Positions 44,290 through 52,044 of a stretch of 64,000 bases of DNA are shown here, piece by piece (within the stretch, counting starts at the first letter, position 1; the number at the start of each line of letters is the position of its first letter). The notes under the pieces are model-generated. The model did no database searches. It had not been told where the DNA came from and was given only the letters and a program-made list of their open reading frames with translations. The DNA is taken from the NCBI RefSeq assembly GCF_001746835.1, contig NZ_CP016094.1, positions 3,673,501-3,737,500 on the forward strand. Direction: 5' to 3'. This DNA comes from Lacunisphaera limnophila (GTDB lineage: Bacteria; Verrucomicrobiota; Verrucomicrobiia; Opitutales; Opitutaceae). The translations under genes were made by a program, and so were the position numbers.

Positions 44290-45159
44290 TTATTTTTCCG
44301 CCGCTCCCTGCTCCCCATCAACCGGTCCCACCAGCGTGATCCCGTCCGGATCAATGATGATCTGGCGTTCCCGGAAAAGCGTGCCGATCGCCTGCTTGAA
44401 GGCCTTCTTGCTCATGCCGAACACATCGCGGATTTCCTCCGGCAGGCTGTTGTCATGGTAAGGCAGCCGTCCACCCTTGGCCGTGAGCACCGCCATGACC
44501 TTGTCCGCCATTTCCCCGATCCGGCGATGACCAGCCTGGCCCAGCGCCAGGTCCAATTTTCCATCGGGCCGGATGGCGCGGATATAACCCTGGACGACGT
44601 CACCCACCCGCAAAGGTCCGTGGATCTCGGTGTGATAAATCAGGCCGCGGTGGGCGTTGTTCACGACAAGGTTGAACCCGAGCGGGCTCTTGCTCGCCAC
44701 CATCAGCTGCACTGCCTCGCCCTCGTGATAATGCGGCGGCTTCAGGTCCAGCCGCCGGTTGAACCGCGCACTGGCAATCAGGCGGTCGGTGCGGTCGTCC
44801 AGCACCACCATCACGACCACGCGGTCGCCCGGGTTGACCGGACCGTCCATCTCCCGCATCGGCAGGAGCAGGTCCTTCTCCAGGCCCCATTCCAGGAAAA
44901 CGCCGACCCGCGGATTGATCCCCGCGACCCGCAGGTAGGCCAGCTCGCCCACCTGCACGAGCGGCTGCTGCGTGGTGGCCACGAGGCGGTCCTCGGAATC
45001 GCGGTAGACAAACACCTCCACCTTCCCGCCCACGACCGCCCCCGTCGGGATGAATTTCCCCGGCAGCAGGATTTCGCCATGCGTCCCGCCGTCGAGATAG
45101 AGTCCGGGCGTCGACGAGCGGACAATAGTCAGAAGATTACGTTTGCCGATTTGGGCCAT
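44290..45159 (-). CDS. cvfB: CvfB-like S1-domain RNA-binding protein
   Basis: A 289-residue protein of the CvfB/YitL family. Three OB-like/S1 modules can be traced: LLTIVRSSTPGLYLDGGTHG, LAYLRVAGINPRVGVFLEWGLEKDLLLP and FNLVVNNAHRGLIYHTEIHG, each with the Gly-Val/Phe turns of S1 domains, plus a C-terminal winged-helix region (about 215-285). CvfB binds RNA and influences virulence genes in Gram-positive bacteria; its role here is unknown. ATG 45159 begins MAQIGKRN; the frame extends to 45198. No close partner in the same direction. Confidence 0.85.
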   Translation of the reverse strand: MAQIGKRNLLTIVRSSTPGLYLDGGTHGEILLPGKFIPTGAVVGGKVEVFVYRDSEDRLVATTQQPLVQVGELAYLRVAGINPRVGVFLEWGLEKDLLLPMREMDGPVNPGDRVVVMVVLDDRTDRLIASARFNRRLDLKPPHYHEGEAVQLMVASKSPLGFNLVVNNAHRGLIYHTEIHGPLRVGDVVQGYIRAIRPDGKLDLALGQAGHRRIGEMADKVMAVLTAKGGRLPYHDNSLPEEIRDVFGMSKKAFKQAIGTLFRERQIIIDPDGITLVGPVDGEQGAAEK

Positions 45160-45400
45160 GCGCCAAGTTGACCGCTCGACCCCACTTAGGGGAGGCAATT
45201 CGTAAGGCCGGCTAGGCCTGAGCGCTGGGTTGTGAATTGCCTCGGCCCAGAATGAAGACCTGGAACGGAGGGACCGGGGAAGATTGCGGTTGAAGCGAGA
45301 TCCCTCCGATTCAAAGTGAACCTAGGTCGCCGCCTCGGCCAGGCGCACCCCCGAAACCGTGCACACGCTTTTCAATAGATGCCCCCTGGCCGATCCAGCG

Positions 45401-45952
45401 ATGGCCCGTCGGTGCAAAGGCGCATGGCTCCTGCTGATTTTCGGCTTTGTGCTTTCCGCCCGATTGTTCGCCGGGCTGACGGCAGATCCGGCGGGTCCAG
45501 GCTGGCCGACAACTGATTTCAAAGCCGTTCTCAAGGAGATCGATGACGCAGGTTTGGTCGTGATCACCTATCATGACGGTTCGGAAGCCTTCGTCACGGA
45601 CAGCGAATGGATCGTTCGACTCAAGCAGCTGCTGAACTCGGCCGGGGGGAAACCGGCCAAGTATTGCTTCTGCATCAACTACCCGCAGGTCGCTCTCGTA
45701 AACAAGGACCGGGTGCTTGCGAAGATGGAAGTTCCGCACGGGAACAGATTGCGCTTCTATAGCAGCCAATCCTCGGGGGATTTCACCGTGGACGAAAAGA
45801 TTGCGAAGCAAGTGGGCGAGCTGCTCCTCAGCCAGCGCCAACGAGCGGTATCGCCCCGCAAGGCCAGTCCGCTCAAGCCTCCGCCCGCGAAAATTGAAAT
45901 CAACCTGAATGGTCATCCACCCCTCCTGCCCATCCCACCCCCGGGGGGCTAA
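45401..45952 (+). CDS. secreted protein of unknown function
   Basis: A 183-residue protein with a signal peptide (ARRCKGAWLLLIFGFVLSARLFAG). The middle (residues about 35-120) has FKAVLKEIDDAGLVVITYHDG and KYCFCINYPQVALVNKD; the end is basic and Pro-rich (PRKASPLKPPPAKIEINLNG). ATG 45401 is preferred because it begins the signal peptide; a GTG at 45359 adds 14 residues. The gene is the last before the mobile element. GC is a little lower than farther left. Confidence 0.55.
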   Translation: MARRCKGAWLLLIFGFVLSARLFAGLTADPAGPGWPTTDFKAVLKEIDDAGLVVITYHDGSEAFVTDSEWIVRLKQLLNSAGGKPAKYCFCINYPQVALVNKDRVLAKMEVPHGNRLRFYSSQSSGDFTVDEKIAKQVGELLLSQRQRAVSPRKASPLKPPPAKIEINLNGHPPLLPIPPPGG

Positions 45953-46158
45953 AAATCAGCATCCGCTGAGCGAGCGACGCCTCCCCGGCGGCCGGAGCGG
46001 TCGCCAGCGCGGCCCGGCCCAAGCAAAAGGCGCATCTCGTTGCCGAAATGCGCCTTGAAAGTGGCCCGCCAGCCGTAGGCCTGGCGAAGGCTGGTGCCCG
46101 CCTCCGGGGGATGATCACAAAAAAGAGCGCCTACCATTTCTGATAAGCGCTCTAAAAG
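45953..46158. other. intergenic region with two large hairpins at the element edge
   Basis: Two inverted repeats are visible: AAGGCGCAT with ATGCGCCTT (46027-46056) and AGAGCGC with GCGCTCT (46123-46153). The second has T and A runs outside, so it can terminate in both directions. Between them TGGTGCCCGCCTCCGGGGGATG (46092-46113) resembles the tRNA-end remnant at 46159, perhaps from an earlier insertion. No gene seen. Confidence 0.45.
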
Positions 46159-46178
46159 TGGTGCCCCCACGGGGAATC
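46159..46178 (-). other. tRNA 3'-end remnant, putative attachment site
   Basis: TGGTGCCCCCACGGGGAATC read on the minus strand is GATTCCCCGTGGGGGCACCA: the T-loop end, T-stem, acceptor half and encoded CCA of a tRNA gene. The sequence to the right no longer continues into a tRNA, and the integrase gene begins 70 bases further. This is the pattern of an attachment-site copy left when an element inserts into a tRNA gene. The intact tRNA should be at the far end, beyond the window. Confidence 0.55.
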
Positions 46179-46247
46179 ATGCCTAGGCTTGTCCGGGCCG
46201 ATAATGCGCTAAAATGAGCTGATATTCGAACTTGTCTGTATGGGTTT

Positions 46248-47666
46248 GTGTGGCTTTTTTCGGACGTGGCTCGCAAATCAGAATACCCGCGGACGATCAT
46301 TGTAGGCAGTGCGATTGTAAAGATCTACAGGGTGAAGCATCGGCGTGGGCACGATGGCTACCTCTACACTGTGGCCTACAAGACGCCGAGCGGAGATAGA
46401 AAGACTCCGCAGTTCGCCGATCCTGCCGAGGCCGAGAAAGAGGCCAGGCTGCGCGCCTCGCAGATCGCCAAGGGCCACGCTGAGTCAGTAGAGATGACAA
46501 AGTCCGACCGGGAGGAATGGCTCGCGATCAAGCGCACCGCAGGGGACACTCCCCCACTTGCGGCCATACGGGAATGGGCCAAGGCCCGCGAACTATGCGG
46601 GGATCAACTCTTGGCCGCTGCGAAGGCCTGGCACGGCGTTGGAGGGAGCTTTACGCCCATCCTAGCCGAGAAAGCGGTAGATGAGTTCATCGCCGCTGTG
46701 GAAGCGACAGGCAAGCAGGGCGAGGCAACTTACAGGGCCAAGTTGAAGCCCATTGCTACGGCTTTCGCGGGCCGCGAATTGCACTCAATTACCGCGCCCG
46801 AGTGGACCGCCTACCTGGCACGTTGGACTGATGGTGTATCTCAAAACGACCACCGCAAACGTACCATCGCCTTGTGTAGGTGGGCGCAAAGGAATGGCTA
46901 TATCCCTAAACTGAGTGAACTGGAGGTTGGCTACACCCTCAAAGCTAAGGAGAATATGCCCGAAATTGGCATTATCACTCCAGAGGCTCTCGGGCAACTG
47001 CTAGTCTACATTGACACAAACCACCCGCGACACTTGCCCGCGTTGGTGTTGGCCGCCATGGCCGGGTTACGGGCCGCGGAAATCCACGGCTCGCGGAAGG
47101 ACCGGAATCTTCGGCAGCTCTGGGCGGATATTCACCTGAATCCTGAACGGGTTGGCGGTAGGGCGGAAAAGCCATTCGTTCGTGTGACGCATGCAAAACC
47201 CAACACCCCTGCCTGGCGTCATGTGCCCCTCTGCCCGGCCGCCCGGTCATGGCTGGAGCCGTATTGGAACTCCCGGAAACCTTCGGCTTCCAGCCTACCT
47301 GCAGCAATGGAGCGGGTCCGTGACATAGCCATCACCCTAGGCCTGGATTTGCCCGACAACTGCTTTCGTCATTCCTATATCACCTATCAGGTCTCACTCA
47401 CCGGCAGTAAGGCCCAGGTGGCCCTGTGGGCTGGCACCTCAGAAGTCCGAATTGATCGGCACTACCGGCGCCCTGTGACCGAGGCGGCGGCCAAAGGGTG
47501 GTTCGGAATGACCAGAGAGGCTGCAATGAAACTCCCCAAACTCAGTGCTCCCGAGGCGGACTATTCGGCCATGGGTAAGGTTGGTGGTAGTGTGATCAGT
47601 GAGGCGAAGAAGGCAGCGGCCCGTAAACGTTTGGCAGGTGAGGCAGCGCTTGTTGATGGCGAATAG
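46248..47666 (+). CDS. int: tyrosine recombinase (integrase) of the element
   Basis: A 472-residue site-specific recombinase. The N-terminal part (about 10-230) has the SAM-like core-binding domain; the catalytic domain begins near 240. Active-site candidates: Arg275 in AMAGLRAAEI, Arg374 in NCFRHSYITY, and Tyr406 in IDRHYRRP. Two usual His positions differ: the box II His is Asn371 and the GHS-type His is Thr397, as in several integrases from this phylum. Starts with GTG; 46248 or 46266 (18 bases later) are both possible. It is the first gene of the element and faces into it. Confidence 0.85.
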   Translation: MWLFSDVARKSEYPRTIIVGSAIVKIYRVKHRRGHDGYLYTVAYKTPSGDRKTPQFADPAEAEKEARLRASQIAKGHAESVEMTKSDREEWLAIKRTAGDTPPLAAIREWAKARELCGDQLLAAAKAWHGVGGSFTPILAEKAVDEFIAAVEATGKQGEATYRAKLKPIATAFAGRELHSITAPEWTAYLARWTDGVSQNDHRKRTIALCRWAQRNGYIPKLSELEVGYTLKAKENMPEIGIITPEALGQLLVYIDTNHPRHLPALVLAAMAGLRAAEIHGSRKDRNLRQLWADIHLNPERVGGRAEKPFVRVTHAKPNTPAWRHVPLCPAARSWLEPYWNSRKPSASSLPAAMERVRDIAITLGLDLPDNCFRHSYITYQVSLTGSKAQVALWAGTSEVRIDRHYRRPVTEAAAKGWFGMTREAAMKLPKLSAPEADYSAMGKVGGSVISEAKKAAARKRLAGEAALVDGE

Positions 47667-47803
47667 CCTCTGAGGGCCTCAAGCCATCGGGACTAAGTCG
47701 GGCTGACCATTCGGAATCGTTTTTAGGAACTCATGGGCCAAAAACCGAAAGGCTTTGAGTTTGTCCCTTGCCTGTAACACCGAAAGCACGAGTCATATTG
47801 AAA

Positions 47804-48508
47804 ATGAAAATTGGCCTTTGGAATATTGATCATCCGACGACTAATTCCGGCAGCCAGACCAAGGAAGATCGATTTCTGGCAATAGCCCAGTACCTAACGG
47901 TCGCCGACTGCGACATCTACATTATCCTCGAGGCAAATTCCGCGATGAGTTTGCCGGGGTATTTCTCCGAATTCAGTGACGAAAGTCCGTTCAAACCCCT
48001 GCACCGATACTACGGGGAGCCGAACAAATACCATCAGGTCGCGATATACAGTAAGACTCCCATTCAACTCTTGGAAGTGACTGAGCCGATCAACGGACTT
48101 CTTTGCCAGGTAACGTCGCCATTCGGTCCCCTCACCCTCTATGGGAACGTAATCACCATCAAAGACAGATGGGTTAAGGGGAGCAAAATGACCTATACCG
48201 CCCGCCTCAGCGAGCAATTAGAGGCAATTGAGAAGGTCCCCAAGAATATGACGCTTATCGGCGGCGACTTCAATTTTAGACTCGGAGTGCCACGATGGCT
48301 TTCGCCACATCAGCAAATGCTCAGTCAGTCTTTGAAGCAGGGTCTCATGTGGCCAACCCAAGAGCGGGAGGACACCGTCCAGCATGTCATGCATACGAAC
48401 GATCTGACTGCCCGGGTTTCATTGGATTTCTCGATACGCCACTCGGCCACGGGCGAAAAGCGTCTGAGTGACCATCCATACATGGGTATCGATTTGAATT
48501 CCGTTTAG
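47804..48508 (+). CDS. endonuclease/exonuclease/phosphatase-fold protein
   Basis: A 234-residue EEP-superfamily protein. The motifs match DNase I/ExoIII-like enzymes: KIGLWNIDHP at the start, IYIILEAN (metal Glu), TLIGGDFNFRLG (GDFN) and the final RLSDHPYMGIDL (SDH). It should cut nucleic acid or a phosphoester; substrate unknown. ATG 47804 is taken because the first motif follows directly; a TTG at 47768 is open upstream. It follows the integrase in the same direction and could be cargo of the element, for example part of a defence function. Confidence 0.75.
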   Translation: MKIGLWNIDHPTTNSGSQTKEDRFLAIAQYLTVADCDIYIILEANSAMSLPGYFSEFSDESPFKPLHRYYGEPNKYHQVAIYSKTPIQLLEVTEPINGLLCQVTSPFGPLTLYGNVITIKDRWVKGSKMTYTARLSEQLEAIEKVPKNMTLIGGDFNFRLGVPRWLSPHQQMLSQSLKQGLMWPTQEREDTVQHVMHTNDLTARVSLDFSIRHSATGEKRLSDHPYMGIDLNSV

Positions 48509-48570
48509 GATCCCGGTTTGTGCGCCGTGCGCATTCGTTGCGTCATGAGATGGCGAGAAGGCAGGCCCCT

Positions 48571-48921
48571 CTACCCCCTTCGGTTTTTCAGGCGTCGGCG
48601 CGAGATCCAAGAGTAAATCGCCGCCGGGGTAACCACTACCTGATGATATGTGCGTAGCCATTCCACTGCCTTTTCCGCATACGGCTCCCCATCCTGGCGA
48701 TATATCCGGATTCTTACACGTAGACTTTCGTTCAAGCTCGTAGGAATCTTGCAGCGCGATACGCGCAAACCTCCGTGGGAACGTGTCTGCTTAGCCTCTC
48801 TTGTGATTCGCCAAATGGTCTGCCGTGAGAGACCCGTGCGTTGGCTAATCTCATGTAGCGAGACCCCCTTGAGATAGAGTCCAAGGACCTGATGATGCCG
48901 CCGTGGCTTGGCAGGTGACAT
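48571..48921 (-). CDS. helix-turn-helix DNA-binding protein
   Basis: A 116-residue protein. Residues 10-45 form a resolvase/transposase-type HTH (HHQVLGLYLKGVSLHEISQ, TGLSRQTIWRITREA). The rest (about 60-115) is basic with a second helical motif (AAIYSWISRRRL). It could be a small regulator or a DNA-recognition subunit. ATG 48921. It is convergent with the EEP gene and divergent from the PcfJ-like gene, thus suited to control the promoters around 48922-49048. Confidence 0.6.
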   Translation of the reverse strand: MSPAKPRRHHQVLGLYLKGVSLHEISQRTGLSRQTIWRITREAKQTRSHGGLRVSRCKIPTSLNESLRVRIRIYRQDGEPYAEKAVEWLRTYHQVVVTPAAIYSWISRRRLKNRRG

Positions 48922-49048
48922 GTTACATGATAAAAGATCAGGATGCGCTAAAGCACAAGCTGAAACAACTTAAGCTATTGCTATAAAGCGGGCTACAACT
49001 TGGGAGGTGGCCCAAATAACTTTTCGCGAAAGAGGCAGATTCCTCAGT

Positions 49049-50323
49049 ATGGAACACACCACCAGCGGCCTGGCTCCCACGCCTCAATCCTGGTTAGGGG
49101 CCTCACCACAACGGGCGAACAAGCGCGCCCATCGTTGGGCTGAAATTCCAAATGGGCTTTCGCTTCAATTCAGGCAGGAACCATCGCTGGTCCGCTTTTC
49201 CCCGGATGGCCTGATACTAAAGTTTGCCAGCACAACGTATGTGGTGACGCCCTGGCCCGGATTAGAAGTTTACTACCTTACCGTGCATGGCCAGCGGAAG
49301 CCAATCCCCGCTTTGCTGAGACCGCCGATCCTAACGTCTGTTAATGAGCTTCGCCAAAGCAGCAATCAAACGCAGCGGCTGGCTATCCATGATTTGATTA
49401 GGAACCTACCCCTTTGGATTCACGCCCGCTTGGTGCCAATGAGGCAGCGCTATTGGTTGGGCATCGAAACCTTGGCAGATATGCCTGAATCGCTGCGTTT
49501 GCTTGAAAGCTCACCAGCACTTTTTGCCGCAATGAGCCAATACGCTGCGGCTGGATGCTTAAATGGTGATCAACGCACTGCCTTGCGTGCGCTCTTGCAG
49601 GGAAGGCAGCGTGAACTGACTGACTGGCTCGGATTTGGGGGTGCTGAAGCTTGCTGCAAGATACTGCGTAAACTTTCCCACTACGACTATTCCTATTCCC
49701 AGTGGCGAGCGCTGGCGCGCTGCATGCGGCAAACAGAGATTAGAAAGGTTCTTCAAAAGGCTCCAACGATCCCATGTGCGATCGTAGACTTCTTGGTAAT
49801 TGCATCAGATACTCGGTTATTTACGAGCAGGGCACTGGGTCAAGTCGCCGCCGAGCTTCTAAAGTTGGGGCCGTCGTGGATCAAGCAACGGGAATTGATT
49901 GATGAGGTTCTGACCTGTGGATCGTTGATGAGAAAGTACGGTATCGCCCCGGTCCCTATGTCCTCATACACGGACTACAGGCGACTCCATAGCCAATTTA
50001 GCGACGCGGTTGACGATGTGCGCATGACGCAAGGACCACTGCTAGTGCTAGACGATGTAGAACCTATCATCACACCGCGTGACCTGAAACAGGAGGCCGC
50101 CGAAATGGAGCATTGCGTCGGGTCACTCCATTTCATCATGGCAGGACTCCGGGGAACGTATTGCTTTTATCGCATGGTTCGACCCGACCGTGCGACCATT
50201 TGCTTGGAGCGCAGCTCCGGGTTGGACAGCTGGAAGGTAGCGCAGATCCAGGGCCAGAAGAATTCCGGTATATCGGATACGACGATGGACATGATCCATC
50301 GTGCGGTGGCGGCCTCTACATGA
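49049..50323 (+). CDS. PcfJ-like protein
   Basis: A 424-residue protein whose last ~100 residues match the PcfJ family seen on conjugative plasmids and integrative elements. Key segment: EAAEMEHCVGSLHFIMAGLRG, then YCFYRMVRPDRATICLERSS and KVAQIQGQKNSGI, with the conserved HCVG and Q-G-N motifs. The N-terminal 300 residues are helical and unassigned. PcfJ function is unknown; the domain has been likened to a nuclease. Start ATG 49049 is used; a GTG at 49007, preceded by GGGAGG, would add 14 residues. Followed by a small protein gene after 37 bases. Confidence 0.65.
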   Translation: MEHTTSGLAPTPQSWLGASPQRANKRAHRWAEIPNGLSLQFRQEPSLVRFSPDGLILKFASTTYVVTPWPGLEVYYLTVHGQRKPIPALLRPPILTSVNELRQSSNQTQRLAIHDLIRNLPLWIHARLVPMRQRYWLGIETLADMPESLRLLESSPALFAAMSQYAAAGCLNGDQRTALRALLQGRQRELTDWLGFGGAEACCKILRKLSHYDYSYSQWRALARCMRQTEIRKVLQKAPTIPCAIVDFLVIASDTRLFTSRALGQVAAELLKLGPSWIKQRELIDEVLTCGSLMRKYGIAPVPMSSYTDYRRLHSQFSDAVDDVRMTQGPLLVLDDVEPIITPRDLKQEAAEMEHCVGSLHFIMAGLRGTYCFYRMVRPDRATICLERSSGLDSWKVAQIQGQKNSGISDTTMDMIHRAVAAST

Positions 50324-50360
50324 AGCCATGCCCACCATAAGTAGTCTTAAAAACACGAAC

Positions 50361-50816
50361 ATGAATGAAATAACGTGGGTCGTCTTAACCGTTGCTTTGG
50401 CCGGATTGCCAGGGCCCTCACGTGAGGTTGATCCCGATGGCTTTACCACCCGGGGGCAACCATCACGCCGTCTAGTCCTCCCGTTTTCGCTGACCTCGTA
50501 TACTGTGCCATATGGCGAGACCTGGAGATTAAGTTGGGTATCCCCATATAGGGCGAACGAGGTCGTCCCAGCCTATGATGTCCGAGTTATTCGAGGGAGT
50601 GTATTGATAGGGGCAAAGGGATCGATTCAAGCAAACGCAGGAGCCGTAGACATGAACGAGACGGGGCTCCTCGACCTTTCAGCAACCAACGGCGAGGCCG
50701 TGGTTTGGTTTCAAGAGAATGCGGAATTCTCCGTTGCCAATGACCGCATCAAGGTAAGCGCAGCCGTCTTCTCAGTGAGAAGTAGTAATCCCGAACTAGA
50801 GGTAATACACCAATGA
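50361..50816 (+). CDS. small exported or membrane-anchored protein
   Basis: A 151-residue protein that starts with a hydrophobic stretch (NEITWVVLTVALAGLPGPS) and has a beta-rich remainder (RLVLPFSLTSYTVPYGETWRL; GEAVVWFQENAEFSVANDR), perhaps a jelly-roll-like capsid or coat type fold. Nothing diagnostic is seen. Start ATG 50361; ATG 50328 is possible. Its stop overlaps the start of the HNH gene (ATGA), so the two are coupled. Function unknown. Confidence 0.5.
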   Translation: MNEITWVVLTVALAGLPGPSREVDPDGFTTRGQPSRRLVLPFSLTSYTVPYGETWRLSWVSPYRANEVVPAYDVRVIRGSVLIGAKGSIQANAGAVDMNETGLLDLSATNGEAVVWFQENAEFSVANDRIKVSAAVFSVRSSNPELEVIHQ

Positions 50817-51313
50817 AATACCCCAATAACGGCTCATCGCCCGTAGGGCCTACGGACATGGCTCGCTTCCCAGCATGGGTCTTTGGAGGTGGACCAACAA
50901 TCTCCACCGCGTCTGATCATGCACAGAGCGGATGGCCTTCGATCTTCAAGCGGGATAGGTATCAATGCATTTATTGCTCCCGCGGTTTTTCGCATGATCT
51001 GCACGAGCTGCTCGGCTCAACAACAGATCATATTGTGCCACAAAGCCTGTTCGGGAACCCGCGAGAGGCAAACCACCCAAACAACTTGGCCGCATCCTGT
51101 GCGGTCTGCAATAACCTCAAGGGTAACTACCGGCCACCAGAGGGTGATCCGGCGTGGTCGACCCGGGGCTCGCTCGTCCAGAAAGCAAGGGAGCACATAG
51201 CGGCCGCGAGGGCCCGAAAACTCATCGTCTATCGCCGTCATTTGGCCGACGCGGATATGAAGCCGACTCCCGATTGTCATGCCATGGAATCGGTCTCCTC
51301 TGATGACAACTGA
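50813..51313 (+). CDS. HNH endonuclease
   Basis: A 166-residue HNH nuclease. Residues about 45-112 carry the zinc Cys pairs CIYC and CAVC, with the catalytic TTDHIVPQSL (DH) and NNLAASCAVCNNLKG in between; the usual order is complete. Such domains cut DNA in restriction, homing or packaging. The ATG overlaps the stop of the preceding small protein gene, so a joint role is likely. A short repeat protein follows after 12 bases. Confidence 0.85.
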   Translation: MKYPNNGSSPVGPTDMARFPAWVFGGGPTISTASDHAQSGWPSIFKRDRYQCIYCSRGFSHDLHELLGSTTDHIVPQSLFGNPREANHPNNLAASCAVCNNLKGNYRPPEGDPAWSTRGSLVQKAREHIAAARARKLIVYRRHLADADMKPTPDCHAMESVSSDDN

Positions 51314-51325
51314 TCAATCTTCATC

Positions 51326-51532
51326 ATGCCAATAACAACCGCAGTAAAGAAAGGCAGCAGCGTCCACGTTTACGACGATAAGGGCCGACAAATCCTGACG
51401 CAATCCGTCGGCAGTAGCCCGAGTGACGGATTGATCGGCTACACGACCAATACTTTAAGCGTTCGCCGGGGTTCAGCAGTCATCACATACGACGCTAAAG
51501 GTCGTCAGCTAAGCTCCATCTCGACGTGTTAA
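51326..51532 (+). CDS. 68-residue protein with two internal repeats
   Basis: A small protein with two copies of a 16-residue unit: residues 8-23 (KKGSSVHVYDDKGRQI) and 47-62 (RRGSAVITYDAKGRQL). Each unit looks like a beta hairpin. The two copies are separated by a Gly/Ser-rich link. Such short repeat proteins occur on mobile elements but the function is unknown. The terminator hairpin at 51677-51712 ends this plus-strand set. Confidence 0.55.
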   Translation: MPITTAVKKGSSVHVYDDKGRQILTQSVGSSPSDGLIGYTTNTLSVRRGSAVITYDAKGRQLSSISTC

Positions 51533-51636
51533 TCCTGGAGCGATTTTGGCCATTTACTTAAGAGGGCCCCCTTCCCTTCCAGTTCATCCCCCCTCGCCCG
51601 TATATCGGCGCCCGCGCCCGAACATTTCGCATCCGC

Positions 51637-51669
51637 CGGCGGCTTTACTCGGCTTGCATTATTGCCGCC
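51637..51669. repeat. 33-bp exact direct repeat, copy 1
   Basis: Copy 1 of a 33-base sequence that recurs without a mismatch at 53781-53813. It begins CGGCGGCTTTACTCGG and ends CATTATTGCCGCC, so the ends GGCGGC and GCCGCC can pair. The two copies frame the AlpA-like and relaxase-like genes. Confidence 0.75.
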
Positions 51670-51676
51670 CATAAAC

Positions 51677-51712
51677 CGGGAGTACCCTACTGGGGATACT
51701 CCCGGCTGTTTC
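51677..51712 (+). terminator. terminator after the HNH/repeat-protein genes
   Basis: CCGGGAGTA and TACTCCCGG arms (51677-51685, 51697-51705) with a 11-base loop and a CTGTTTCTATT tail, oriented for the plus strand. It follows the last plus-strand gene of this block. Confidence 0.6.
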
Positions 51713-51745
51713 TATTCCAAGCCTGCTAGACCGGGGATACCCGGC

Positions 51746-51988
51746 TTAGGCGGCGTCGCTGGATCGCCGGCGGATCCACTCGATGAGAGCGGCCTCCGGG
51801 AAGCGAATGACTCGGGCATTCACGCGGACGTGAGGAACGCCCTCGCGATAGACCATATCCCAGAAGGAACCCCGGGCTTTATAGCCGAGGATTCCCATTA
51901 CCTCATTCGATGACAGGAGGCGTAGTTGACCTGGCCTGCTGTTGATTGGCCCGCACCTAGTGGCGGGCACAGAACTAACTCTGATCAT
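51746..51988 (-). CDS. AlpA/excisionase-like DNA-binding protein
   Basis: An 80-residue protein with a HTH of the MerR/AlpA kind: LRLLSSNEVMGILGYKARGSF (recognition region), VPHVRVNARVIRFPEAALIEWI. Proteins of this size next to integrative elements act as excisionases or as regulators of the integrase. Start ATG 51988. Minus strand; the following terminator (51993-52023) belongs to the upstream relaxase-like gene. Together with the integrase it probably controls excision, which is inference. Confidence 0.7.
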   Translation of the reverse strand: MIRVSSVPATRCGPINSRPGQLRLLSSNEVMGILGYKARGSFWDMVYREGVPHVRVNARVIRFPEAALIEWIRRRSSDAA

Positions 51989-51992
51989 AAAT

Positions 51993-52023
51993 AAAAAGCG
52001 GCCGGAGAGTTACCTCCGGCCGC
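51993..52023 (-). terminator. strong Rho-independent terminator
   Basis: On the minus strand GCGGCCGGAG-GTAACT-CTCCGGCCGC is a perfect 10-bp stem followed by five T. It ends the transcript of the relaxase-like gene (52045-53694). Confidence 0.8.
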
Positions 52024-52044
52024 ATGTAGGACTATCGATATAGA

